Source: Pseudomonas arsenicoxydans
GTDB lineage: Bacteria > Pseudomonadota > Gammaproteobacteria > Pseudomonadales > Pseudomonadaceae
Direction of reading: 5' to 3'
Assembly (NCBI RefSeq): GCF_900103875.1
Contig: NZ_LT629705.1
Coordinates: 3,481,001 to 3,545,000 of the forward strand
DNA length: 64,000 bases
This document shows, in pieces, positions 46,599 through 54,498 of the stretch (positions are counted from its first letter, which is position 1; each line of letters begins with the position of its first letter). A program made the position numbers and the translations under genes. A model generated the notes under the pieces. The model worked only from the letters and a program-made list of their open reading frames with translations. It was not told the origin of the DNA and did no database searches.

Positions 46599-46826
46599 TC
46601 ACCCCGTCTTGGCCCGCACAATCCTCCCCGCTTTCACTTCTGCCGCATAAGCCCTGAGCTTGTCTGCATCACTGTATAGCATCGACATCAGATTGAGGAC
46701 GGCGGTGATATCCACTCCATCAATGCGTTCAGCCAGCTTGCTCAGTTCACCAGAGACAAGCTCCAAATTATCAGCTATGTCCTTAAGGTCACGCTTCAGT
46801 CCCACCTCAGGGTTTCTTGGCCCCAT
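46599..46826 (-). CDS. Small protein with tail shared by its neighbour
   Basis: 75 residues from ATG 46826 (GAGG upstream): GPRNPEVGLKRDLKDIADNL, then LSKLAERIDGVDITAVLNLM and the tail ADKLRAYAAEVKAGRIVRAK. The last 20 or so residues match those of the upstream gene at 46858 (KLRGYAAEVKAGTIVRAK) though the rest differ. No family recognised. Confidence 0.6.
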   Translation of the reverse strand: MGPRNPEVGLKRDLKDIADNLELVSGELSKLAERIDGVDITAVLNLMSMLYSDADKLRAYAAEVKAGRIVRAKTG

Positions 46827-46857
46827 GATTACCTCGTAAAAATACCTACCGCGCCAC

Positions 46858-47109
46858 TTATTCGGGTTTGGCGCGCACAATCGTTCCAGCCTTCACTTCT
46901 GCCGCATAGCCGCGGAGCTTATCCTGCTCGGCTTTCAACATCTTACAAATTTTCATAAAAAAGGCAGATTGGCTTTCATTGGACTTACTAGCCGTATCTG
47001 TCAGTTCAATCACCGACCAACCGAGGATTGCGGCAGAGTCCTCAAGGCCATAAAACAGCTCCTGCTGGGCGGTTCTGGGTCCGTCGAGCCCTTTTATTAG
47101 ATCAGCCAT
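46858..47109 (-). CDS. Small protein with the KLR-YAAEVKAG-IVRAK tail
   Basis: 83 residues: MADLIKGLDGPRTAQQELFY, GLEDSAAILGWSVIEL, KICKMLKAEQDKLRGYAAEV and VRAKPE at the end. It is 31 bases upstream of the gene at 46599 with the same C-terminal motif, so the two are probably an operon of distant paralogues. Confidence 0.6.
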   Translation of the reverse strand: MADLIKGLDGPRTAQQELFYGLEDSAAILGWSVIELTDTASKSNESQSAFFMKICKMLKAEQDKLRGYAAEVKAGTIVRAKPE

Positions 47110-47349
47110 CTACTCCACCGCCCTTATCATCGCGACACTTTTGACCTTGTCCGCGTAACGCCTACGCCTTAGGGATAATTTCTTGAGCACTTGTGCTAAG
47201 AAAACTTAATTCTCATGTTTTAGTCTTGAACATCAGGTGACGAGTATTCTACGGATATTGCTTCGGAACTGGCACCGGGCTTTAAGGGGCCTGCGAACAC
47301 ACCTTCCGAGCCTGGTCGATAAGGGTATTTGAGTCCGCGTAGGCGGGCA

Positions 47350-47649
47350 CTATCGCCACAAGCGACGGTGTCCAGATTGTGTGCTGTGCGGACGGTTACG
47401 TTCATTCATAGATCTTGCCGCAGTACAGAAAAACCGCAAACTGTTGCCAGGAATTAGATGGCTGAAGCCCTTGGCAACAATCCGCCCGTAACTAAATTCT
47501 CCCGTGATCATTTCCAGTGCCAGGAGATCCCAGAGGCCCATTAGGTTGTCGTCCACATCACCGGTCAGTGAGAATGAAGAGCGGGCGTCAACGGCTGAGA
47601 GCTGAGAAATCAAGCTCGTGAGAAGAGCCGCGTTTTCCTGAATGACCAT
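47350..47649 (-). CDS. Small protein of unknown function
   Basis: 99 residues. The first 60 (MVIQENAALLTSLISQLSAV, SFSLTGDVDDNLMGLWDLLA, MITGEFSYGRIV) look like a compact helical protein; the tail from ARSMNERNRPHSTQ is less protein-like, so a frameshift or a false extension is possible. Confidence 0.4.
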   Translation of the reverse strand: MVIQENAALLTSLISQLSAVDARSSFSLTGDVDDNLMGLWDLLALEMITGEFSYGRIVAKGFSHLIPGNSLRFFCTAARSMNERNRPHSTQSGHRRLWR

Positions 47650-47757
47650 TGCTGATGCCTGCGCAGGCTATATAAAGCACAGAGCCAGAGTCGGCCCCTT
47701 CGTTCAGTTATACGCTTATTTGGGGAGATGCATGAGCGTGAAGGGGACAGAAATGAA

Positions 47758-47779
47758 AAGCCCGGCGCTGGGCCGGGCT
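47758..47779 (-). terminator. Rho-independent terminator hairpin
   Basis: AGCCCGGC-GCTG-GGCCGGGCT with TTTTCATTT next to it on the minus strand. It lies upstream of the gene at 47350-47649 and so would end a transcript coming from the right. Confidence 0.65.
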
Positions 47780-47910
47780 GCAATGAGACTGATCGAGGTT
47801 GTCAGCTAGATCTCTTGAATCAATCTCGTGACTCGGTATAGCGCGATACAGCCGGCGCTAGTTCGGACTGCAATGCCGACTAAGTACCCTTGAACTATTT
47901 TTGGGGCGGG

Positions 47911-48645
47911 ATGAGGCTCTACTGGCTGCGCGATAATCAATGGGAGCACATCAAGATCTACTGCCGGGAAAAACCAGCGACCGAGGTGTCACTGCCCGCG
48001 ATAGCCGCCCATTTGTTGAAACCGTATTGTGGGTGGCCCGAACCGACTCCCCTTGGTGTGATATGCCCGATAGCTATGGTCACTATCCGCTATGACCAAT
48101 GGTCACGCAAAGGCGTTTGGCTGACTCTGATGGCCTCGCTCGCCAGGGAGGCAGACCTGGAACACCTAATGTTGGATGACAGCATTGTCCGCGTTCATCA
48201 GCATGGTGTCGCAACAAAGCACTACAGACTGCCGAAGCTATGGGTAAGTCCCGAGGTGGCTTGAGCACCAAGGTTCACGCAACCGTGGATGCCCTCTGTA
48301 ATCCGCTGCGCCTGCTGTTAACGCCGGGGGCAAGCTTCGGAGTTTAAGCAAGCCGCAGCCCTGATTGACGGTTTTACCTGCGAAGCCGTTTTGGCAGACA
48401 AAGGCTATGACTCCGCCGCTTCGTCGATGTGATCCAATGTATGGGAGCTGAGGCTGACCCCATCCAAAAGGAATCGTCTGTACGCTCGCACACTGGATCG
48501 GCATCTCTATAAGGCGCGCAACCTGGTGGAGCGAATCTTCCTGAAGCTGAAGCAGTTCCGCCGGATAGCGATCCGATATGAGCGACTGGCCAAGAACTAT
48601 CTGGCGATATTGAGCCTCGCGTCAGCCGTCATCTGGCTGGCCTGA
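47911..48645 (+). pseudogene. Degraded IS5-family transposase
   Basis: Pieces in several frames: RLYWLRDNQWEHIKIYCREK, LARREADL-type LEHLMLDDSIVRVHQHG, then GLSTKVHATVDALCNPLRLL, AALIDGFTCEAVLADKGYDS and LVERIFLKLKQFRRIAIRYE, RLAKNYLAILSLASAVIWLA. This is the DDE transposase order of the IS5/IS427 group. Frameshifts near 48235, 48330 and 48430. Terminal repeats were not found. Confidence 0.85.
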
Positions 48646-48747
48646 TTGAGAGCGCTCTGTAGCATCTGCCTAACCAGGTCGGTGGCCGAGGCGATTGATC
48701 CGAGTTCTGTAGTCTGATCTGTGGCCATCCATGCAACCCGTTTCGTC

Positions 48748-48924
48748 CTACTGCTCTAGCATCAAACTGCGCCAAACGATCACTGGCGGTTCAACAGATA
48801 CAACTTCCGGTTGCAACTCTTCCTGTTTCTGCAACTCTGGCGGAGTCACCACGGATGATGGCTGCTGATGCGGAAAAAGTTGCGCGGCCTCTGCGGTCGA
48901 CTCATCGATAGGCAGCGTAGTCAT
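48748..48924 (-). CDS. 58-residue protein coupled to the oxidoreductase gene
   Basis: ATG overlaps the stop of the upstream gene (ATGA at 48921-48924). MTTLPIDESTAEAAQLFPHQ, then Pro/Gln/Glu-rich PPELQKQEELQPEVVSV and EPPVIVWRSLMLEQ. The start-stop overlap suggests real translation, although the composition is that of a linker or a disordered protein. No family known. Confidence 0.4.
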   Translation of the reverse strand: MTTLPIDESTAEAAQLFPHQQPSSVVTPPELQKQEELQPEVVSVEPPVIVWRSLMLEQ

Positions 48925-49919
48925 TTGATCGTCACAACGACCTTGCCCTTGGCTCGTCCCTGCTCGACGTACGTCAATGCTTCTCCCGTTGATTCAAAGG
49001 TGAAGGAGCGGTCAACCACAGGTTTGATGATTCCGGCCTCAATGAGCGCGGTGATTTGTTGCAGTTGGGCGCCATTGGCCCGCATGAACACGAACGTGTA
49101 GCTGACGTCCTGCTTGCGTGCCTTGCACCGAATACCGAGGCTCAGCAGGCGCATGACTTGCTTCAATGGCCAGGACAACCCTTGCTCCTGCGCGAACTGC
49201 GCAGAGGGTGGCCCTGAGATGGAAATGAGTTGGCCACCGGACTTGAGGACCTTGAGTGACGTCACCAGTACGTCCGCGCCGAGGCTGTTCAACACCACGT
49301 CGTAGTCGTGCAAGACACTTTCGAAGTTCTGCTGTGTGTAGTCGATCACCAGATCGGCCCCCAGCGCCTTCACCCATTCGACATTCGCGGTGCTGGTGGT
49401 GGTCGCGACAAAGGCGCCGAGGTGTTTGGCAAGTTGGATGGCGAGAGTGCCGACACCGCCGGAGCCGGCATGGATCAGCACTTTCTGGCCCTTTTTCAGT
49501 TGGGCGGTTTCGACCAGCACTTGCCAGGCGGTCAGTGCGACCAAGGGGATGGACGCAGCTTGTGTCATGTTGGTATTGGCAGGTTTCAGGGCGATCGCGT
49601 TTTCGTTCACGGCGATCAATTGGGCGAACGTCCCGATCCGCGCTTCGGGCGGGCGAGCGTAAACTTCGTCTCCCTGTTTGAACCGCTTCACTTGCGAGCC
49701 AACCTCAACCACTACGCCCGCCAGGTCATTGCCCAGTACTAGCGGAAATGAATAGGGCATAATCAGTTTGAATTCGCCTTTGCGGATCTTCGAGTCCAGC
49801 AGGTTGACGCTGCTGGCGTGCACCTCAATCAAGACGTCGTGGGCACCCACCGCGGGGGTGGGCGTTTCGCCAATGCGCCCGGTGTTCTTGCCATAGCGAT
49901 CAATTAAAAATGCCTTCAT
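48921..49919 (-). CDS. NADPH:quinone reductase-type zinc-less MDR
   Basis: 332 residues. Enoyl/quinone reductase MDR fold: GNDLAGVVVEVGSQVKRFKQ, GDEVYARPP, and the NADPH motif KKGQKVLIHAGSGGVGTLAI. No zinc-ligand cysteines, so quinone or enone reduction by NADPH is expected. Fourth of the TetR-controlled operon. Confidence 0.9.
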   Translation of the reverse strand: MKAFLIDRYGKNTGRIGETPTPAVGAHDVLIEVHASSVNLLDSKIRKGEFKLIMPYSFPLVLGNDLAGVVVEVGSQVKRFKQGDEVYARPPEARIGTFAQLIAVNENAIALKPANTNMTQAASIPLVALTAWQVLVETAQLKKGQKVLIHAGSGGVGTLAIQLAKHLGAFVATTTSTANVEWVKALGADLVIDYTQQNFESVLHDYDVVLNSLGADVLVTSLKVLKSGGQLISISGPPSAQFAQEQGLSWPLKQVMRLLSLGIRCKARKQDVSYTFVFMRANGAQLQQITALIEAGIIKPVVDRSFTFESTGEALTYVEQGRAKGKVVVTIK

Positions 49920-49987
49920 CGTTGTGCGGCTCTTGTCGGTTGGAATGAGGGGGGGCGGAGCGTTTGCGGCGTTAATGTGCTGTGTTG

Positions 49988-50857
49988 TCAGGCATCAAGG
50001 AATGCCAGTGCCTTGGTCACAAAGTCAACGTAGTGCTGGAAAATGCCGCCGTGCCCGGCATCCTCATAAATGACCAGTTGCGCGTTGGGGATGCGGTTGG
50101 CCAGCGCAATCGAGTTAACGCTGGGCACCATGATGTCGTTGTCGCCGTTGACGATCAGCGTCGGCGTCCGCAAGCGCCCGAGGTTTTGGGGTGCCTGTTT
50201 GCCCCACGCGGTGATGGCTTTCAACTGCCGTAGGAAAGCACTGGGCGACGGGCCTTTGTCCCGATTTTTTTTGCGCTCTTTCAAGCGTTGCAAAAACAGC
50301 GATGCGGTTCGACGGCCATTGGGCGTCGAAGTAAAGAATAGGTAGAACTTGGGATCACGCAAGGTCAGCAAGCCTTTGAGCATCAATGGCCACGTCACCG
50401 AGCCGACCTTGTCGATACCGGTCCCGCCGGCCGGCCCGGTGCCGGCGAGAATCAAGCGGCGCACCAATTCGGGCGCCTTCAGGGCGATGTCTTGAGCGAC
50501 GAAACCGCCGAGTGAAAAACCGAGCACATCGACGTTCTCGAAACCCAGCGCGCGTATCAATTGAATGGCATCATCTGCCATTTCGCCGACCGTCAGTGGA
50601 GCGGTTCCACCAGAGCCGCCGATGCCGCGATAGTCGGTGGCAATGACGCGTCGTGTTTGTGCCAGGCCATCGATGATCCGGGGGTCGAAGTTGTCCAGCA
50701 CCGCGCCCCAATGATTGAACAGTACGAGGGGCACGCCGGTCTTGGGGCCGATGTCGCGATAGGCGAAGGGAATGCCGTTGACCCGGATCGACTGATTCGT
50801 TGCGTTGACGAACGACGTCTGCGAGCCCGCGGGGTTATTTGTTTTCGTGGGGGTCAT
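49988..50857 (-). CDS. Alpha/beta hydrolase
   Basis: 289 residues from ATG 50857. Oxyanion motif FNHWGAVLDNFDP, nucleophile elbow GFSLGGFVAQD, acid VNGDNDIMVP and His in EDAGHGGIFQH: a complete catalytic triad. Substrate unknown; the fold recalls lactone and ester hydrolases acting with the neighbouring reductases. 68 bases separate it from the reductase. Confidence 0.9.
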   Translation of the reverse strand: MTPTKTNNPAGSQTSFVNATNQSIRVNGIPFAYRDIGPKTGVPLVLFNHWGAVLDNFDPRIIDGLAQTRRVIATDYRGIGGSGGTAPLTVGEMADDAIQLIRALGFENVDVLGFSLGGFVAQDIALKAPELVRRLILAGTGPAGGTGIDKVGSVTWPLMLKGLLTLRDPKFYLFFTSTPNGRRTASLFLQRLKERKKNRDKGPSPSAFLRQLKAITAWGKQAPQNLGRLRTPTLIVNGDNDIMVPSVNSIALANRIPNAQLVIYEDAGHGGIFQHYVDFVTKALAFLDA

Positions 50858-50941
50858 GTCTACTCCGAACAAAGGCCCGTAGTTGATGCAGTGCCTTGGG
50901 CGCCTGCATCGAAACCTGCACGGGTGTTCGCTACAAAATGA

Positions 50942-51730
50942 TCACTGTTGGGTCTGGTAGCGCCGGGCAACCGCAGACTGGCGGATTTGCTGCAGCAGGC
51001 CCTGACGTGCGGTCTGCAGGCCATCCCAGCGTTCAGCTTCATGCAGCGGCGGGATAGTCACCGGCTCACGCCGATCAAAACCGACCAGTGCGGCATCCAC
51101 CAAATCGCTCACTTCCATGATTTCGTTCAAGGTGTTGATGTCGACGCCGGAGCGATCCCAGATCTCCGTGCGGGTGGCGGCCGGCAGCACGGCCTGCACG
51201 TAAACGCCCAGGGGCGAAAGTTCCAGGCTCAGGCCTTGGGAAAGGAACAGCACAAACGCCTTGGTCGCACCGTAGACCGACATGCCGAACTCCGGCGCCA
51301 GACCCACCACCGAACCGATGTTGATGATCGCACCGTCGCCTGCTTTGGCCAGGCGTGGAGCGATGGCGCTGGCGAGCCGCACCAGCGCCGTGGTGTTGAG
51401 GGCGACCAGTTGCGCAACGCTGTCGGTGCTTTGGTCGATGAAGTTGCCGGACAGAGCGGCGCCGGCGTTATTGACGAGAATGCCGATACGGGCGTCGTCG
51501 CGCAGGCGTACTTCAACGGTTGTCAGATCGCCGAGGTGGGTTAGATCCGCCGGAATCACATCGACGGCGACGCCGTGTTCGCTGCGCAATCGGGCTGCAA
51601 GTGCGTCAAGGCGTGCCTGGTCGCGGGCGACCACGACCAGATCGTGGCCGCGTTGCGCGAAGCGCTCGGCGTAGACGGCGCCGATGCCAGTGGAGGCGCC
51701 AGTGATGAGAACGGTAGGGCGAGTGCTCAT
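50942..51730 (-). CDS. Short-chain dehydrogenase/reductase
   Basis: 262 residues. NADP motif VLITGASTGIGAVYAERFAQ (T-G-x3-G-x-G), NNAGAALSG, Ser in NIGSVVG and YGATKAFVLF (Y-x3-K). A classical SDR of the DltE type. Second of the operon. Confidence 0.92.
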   Translation of the reverse strand: MSTRPTVLITGASTGIGAVYAERFAQRGHDLVVVARDQARLDALAARLRSEHGVAVDVIPADLTHLGDLTTVEVRLRDDARIGILVNNAGAALSGNFIDQSTDSVAQLVALNTTALVRLASAIAPRLAKAGDGAIINIGSVVGLAPEFGMSVYGATKAFVLFLSQGLSLELSPLGVYVQAVLPAATRTEIWDRSGVDINTLNEIMEVSDLVDAALVGFDRREPVTIPPLHEAERWDGLQTARQGLLQQIRQSAVARRYQTQQ

Positions 51731-51784
51731 GGGGTCATCTCTCTTTCAGGATGTGTGAAAACAGAAAGCGCGGTCACTGATTGC

Positions 51785-52885
51785 TCAGCTTGCGGTGGCG
51801 CTCGATTCAGCCAACGTCGGGTAGTCGATGTAGCCTGCCGAGCCGCCGCCATAGAGGGTGGCGGGATTGAAGGCGGACAACGGCGCGCCGCTCTTGAGGC
51901 GCTCCACCAGATCCGGGTTGCCAATGAACGGGCGACCGAACGCAATCAGATCGGCCTGGTCTTCGGCGAGCCGCGAAATCGCCAGGTCCAGGTCATAGCC
52001 GTTGTTGGCGATGTAGGTATGTTTGAAGCGCTGGCGCAGGGCGCCGAAATCGAATGGCGCCACGTCACGCGGGCCGCCGGTCGCGCCTTCGACCACGTGC
52101 AGATAAACGACGCCGAGGGCGTTGAGTTGATCGACGACGTAATCGAATTGCGCCTGCGGATCACTGCTGGAAACGCCATTGGCCGGCGACACCGGCGACA
52201 AGCGCACACCGGTGCGATCCGCGCCGATTTCATTGACGACGGCGGCCGTTACTTCAAGCAACAGACGAGCACGATTTTCAATCGAGCCGCCGTAAGCATC
52301 GGTACGCAAGTTGGCGCTGTCCTTGAGGAATTGATCCAGCAAATAGCCGTTCGCGCCGTGAATCTCCACGCCATCGAACCCGGCGGCGGCGGCGTTTGCC
52401 GCGGCCTGGCGGAAATCGGAGACGATCCCCGGTAGTTCGCTGATATCCAGTGCGCGCGGCTCGGAGACATCTTCAAAGCGGTTGTTGACGAACACTTTGG
52501 TGGCGGCGCGCAACGCAGAAGGGGCCACGGGAGCGGCGCCGCTTTCTTGCAGATCAACGTGCGACACACGGCCGACATGCCAAAGTTGCAGGAAGATTTT
52601 TCCGCCCTTGGTGTGGACGGCATCGGTCACTTTGCGCCAGCCATCTATCTGCGCCTGCGTGTAGATTCCGGGGGTGTCCTGATAGCCCTGGCCCTGTTGG
52701 GAAATCTGCGTGGCTTCGCTGATCAGCAAGCCTGCGCTTGCGCGTTGGCTGTAATAGGTGGCCGCGAACTCGCTTGGCACAAAGCCTTCGCCTGCCCGGT
52801 TGCGTGTCAGTGGCGCGAGGACGACACGGTTCGACAGCGTGAGAGCGCCAAGCGTGTAAGGGGTGAACAGATTCTGGTCGGTCAT
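51785..52885 (-). CDS. Old Yellow Enzyme-type ene-reductase
   Basis: 366 residues from ATG 52885. FMN TIM-barrel: TPYTLGALTLSNRVVLAPLT, then GFDGVEIHGANGYLLDQFL and RTDAYGGSIENRARLL, and HVVEGATGG. It reduces activated C=C bonds (enones, N-ethylmaleimide, nitro-esters) with NADPH. It leads the operon and faces the TetR gene across a shared palindrome. Confidence 0.93.
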   Translation of the reverse strand: MTDQNLFTPYTLGALTLSNRVVLAPLTRNRAGEGFVPSEFAATYYSQRASAGLLISEATQISQQGQGYQDTPGIYTQAQIDGWRKVTDAVHTKGGKIFLQLWHVGRVSHVDLQESGAAPVAPSALRAATKVFVNNRFEDVSEPRALDISELPGIVSDFRQAAANAAAAGFDGVEIHGANGYLLDQFLKDSANLRTDAYGGSIENRARLLLEVTAAVVNEIGADRTGVRLSPVSPANGVSSSDPQAQFDYVVDQLNALGVVYLHVVEGATGGPRDVAPFDFGALRQRFKHTYIANNGYDLDLAISRLAEDQADLIAFGRPFIGNPDLVERLKSGAPLSAFNPATLYGGGSAGYIDYPTLAESSATAS

Positions 52886-52931
52886 TTGGTCATTCTTCCG
52901 TGCCCGTTGATGGAGATCGGTTGTGCGTGCA

Positions 52932-52951
52932 ATTATGATGGCGATCATAAT
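52932..52951. promoter_or_regulatory. TetR operator in the divergent promoter
   Basis: ATTATGA-N6-TCATAAT, a perfect inverted repeat of 7 bp arms; another ATTATGA half-site lies at 52972. It is 47 bases upstream of the ene-reductase start and about 80 upstream of the TetR start. Confidence 0.7.
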
Positions 52952-53033
52952 CTAAACTGTCAACAATTTTGATTATGACCAACATCTATGTATCATTCGC
53001 GCATGATTTCCCAGTGGACATGAGGTATTGCAC

Positions 53034-53621
53034 GTGAGAGTGACCAAAGCCCAGGCGCAGGCCAATCGGGAGCACATCGTTGAGACGGCCTCTGAGCTGT
53101 TCCGTGAGCGCGGCTTCGACGGCGTCGGTGTGTCGGATCTCATGGCCGCTGCCGGTTTCACTCACGGAGGTTTCTACAAGCATTTCGGTTCGAAGGCCGA
53201 CCTGATGGCCGAAGCCTCGGCCAGCGGCCTTTCCAAATCGTTGGAAGGTGCTGAATCGCTCGATATTCCGGGCTTCATTGACGTCTATGTGACGAGGGAA
53301 CATCGGGACGGACGTGGCAGCGGTTGCACCATGGCCGCGTTGTGTGGCGACGCGGCGCGTCAATCGGATGATTTGAAAGCGACGTTTGCCGAAGGGATCG
53401 AGCACACCCTGCAAACACTAGGGGACAAATATCCGACAAGGCCGGATGCCGCTTCAGGTGAGGGGAGAAAGAAAATGATCGACCTGTTGTCTCGTGCTGT
53501 CGGTGCGATTATTTTGTCGCGTGCCTGCCCGGATGATTCCGCGCTGGCTGACGAGATCCTTGAGGTGTGCCACGCTGAAATGTTTGCTTCGTTGCCGAAT
53601 GATGATGTGGAAGCGGTTTAG
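53034..53621 (+). CDS. TetR-family repressor
   Basis: 195 residues from a GTG start with GAGG 8 bases upstream. Helix-turn-helix region HIVETASELFRERGFDGVGV and AAGFTHGGFYKHFGSKADLM. A C-terminal ligand domain has cysteines (GSGCTMAALCGDAAR), as in NemR-like repressors that sense electrophiles through thiols. Divergent from the ene-reductase operon, which it very likely represses. Confidence 0.92.
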   Translation: MRVTKAQAQANREHIVETASELFRERGFDGVGVSDLMAAAGFTHGGFYKHFGSKADLMAEASASGLSKSLEGAESLDIPGFIDVYVTREHRDGRGSGCTMAALCGDAARQSDDLKATFAEGIEHTLQTLGDKYPTRPDAASGEGRKKMIDLLSRAVGAIILSRACPDDSALADEILEVCHAEMFASLPNDDVEAV

Positions 53622-53851
53622 AAGGGCGGCTTATTCAACGCGTAGTGTTCGGTTGAAGTTCGATTTTATGCTCGGACCAGAACGTCAATTTGGGGTCGAA
53701 AGCTGCGGCTCACGAATGACGGCTTTTTTGGCTGTGGATTCAACCGGTCGAGTTGCAGCAGCAATTTTCAGTCAGTCACCCTGGGATTGTTTGGAGACTT
53801 GTGCCCGCGGAGGCATTAAGCGGCGCGCGGCATGTGCGCCAACAGACGGCG

Positions 53852-54061
53852 TCACTCCGGCGCCATCAGCACCGCGAGTGTCATTTTGATGAACTTTTCG
53901 TTTTTGCTGATTGTGTCTAGCGCACCGCGAACATTCTCGGCGACTTCAGCAGAACCTCGATGCTCGACCCAAAGTGTTAGCTCCATGATGGCAGCTTCGA
54001 GGGCGAGTTGGTTTTGATTGATCTTGAAAAGCAGGGAAGGGAGCAGGTCTGAATTGGTCAT
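53852..54061 (-). CDS. Small Pseudomonas-type protein of unknown function
   Basis: 69 residues from ATG 54061: TNSDLLPSLLFKINQNQLAL, EAAIMELTLWVEHRGSAEVA and ENVRGALDTISKNEKFIK. Helical, no motif recognised. It has a GGAGAA site ahead of the start. Stand-alone gene next to riboswitch copy 54199. Confidence 0.6.
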   Translation of the reverse strand: MTNSDLLPSLLFKINQNQLALEAAIMELTLWVEHRGSAEVAENVRGALDTISKNEKFIKMTLAVLMAPE

Positions 54062-54198
54062 TGGTTGTTCTCCGTGTGAGGACAGCGTAGCAGTAGGAAA
54101 ATTTGAGATGACCAATTGTCTAAACGCTACGATTAAACCAGTTCATACGAACTCGTTGTACCTTGAAAGTCTTACAGTTGCTGCTATAGGATGAGAAC

Positions 54199-54247
54199 AG
54201 GAGATGGCATTCCTCCTTTAACCGCCTTTGTGCTGATGATGCCTACG
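54199..54247 (+). promoter_or_regulatory. Fluoride riboswitch, orphan copy next to MITE 5
   Basis: AGGAGATGGCATTCCTCC, TTTAACCGCC and GCTGATGATGCCTACG, with its own TTGAAA-N16-TATAGG promoter. The match with the leader at 36006 spans about 215 bases including sequence upstream. It stops at the first base of the MITE at 54347. No gene reads from it; the integrase beyond is on the other strand. Confidence 0.85.
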
Positions 54248-54346
54248 TGAACCCTCGACAGGGTGCGTAGGTGTGTCTCCCTGTCCTCCAATTTAGGACA
54301 GGATCGTGACTCAAAACCTCATATCAGCTCCCTCTCTTAGTGCGCG

Positions 54347-54498
54347 TGTTGGCTCCGACGCCGAATTGACCTACTTGCCGAGATGTCACTGACCCATTCT
54401 GACTCCTCACAAACCATTGCCTGTTCTACATTGGTGTCTATTTGAGGTGGGGGCAGTCTTACATCGGCACTTGGTTCAATTTGGCGTCGGCGCCTACA
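54347..54498. mobile_element. 152-bp MITE-like element, copy 5
   Basis: Ends TGTTGGCTCCGACGCCGAAT and the complement of TGTAGGCGCCGACGCCAAAT. Sequence differs from the other four in the interior but keeps size and arrangement. Its right end replaces the last codons of the integrase at 54459-55946, which finishes PVGADAKLNQVPM from MITE sequence. Confidence 0.72.
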
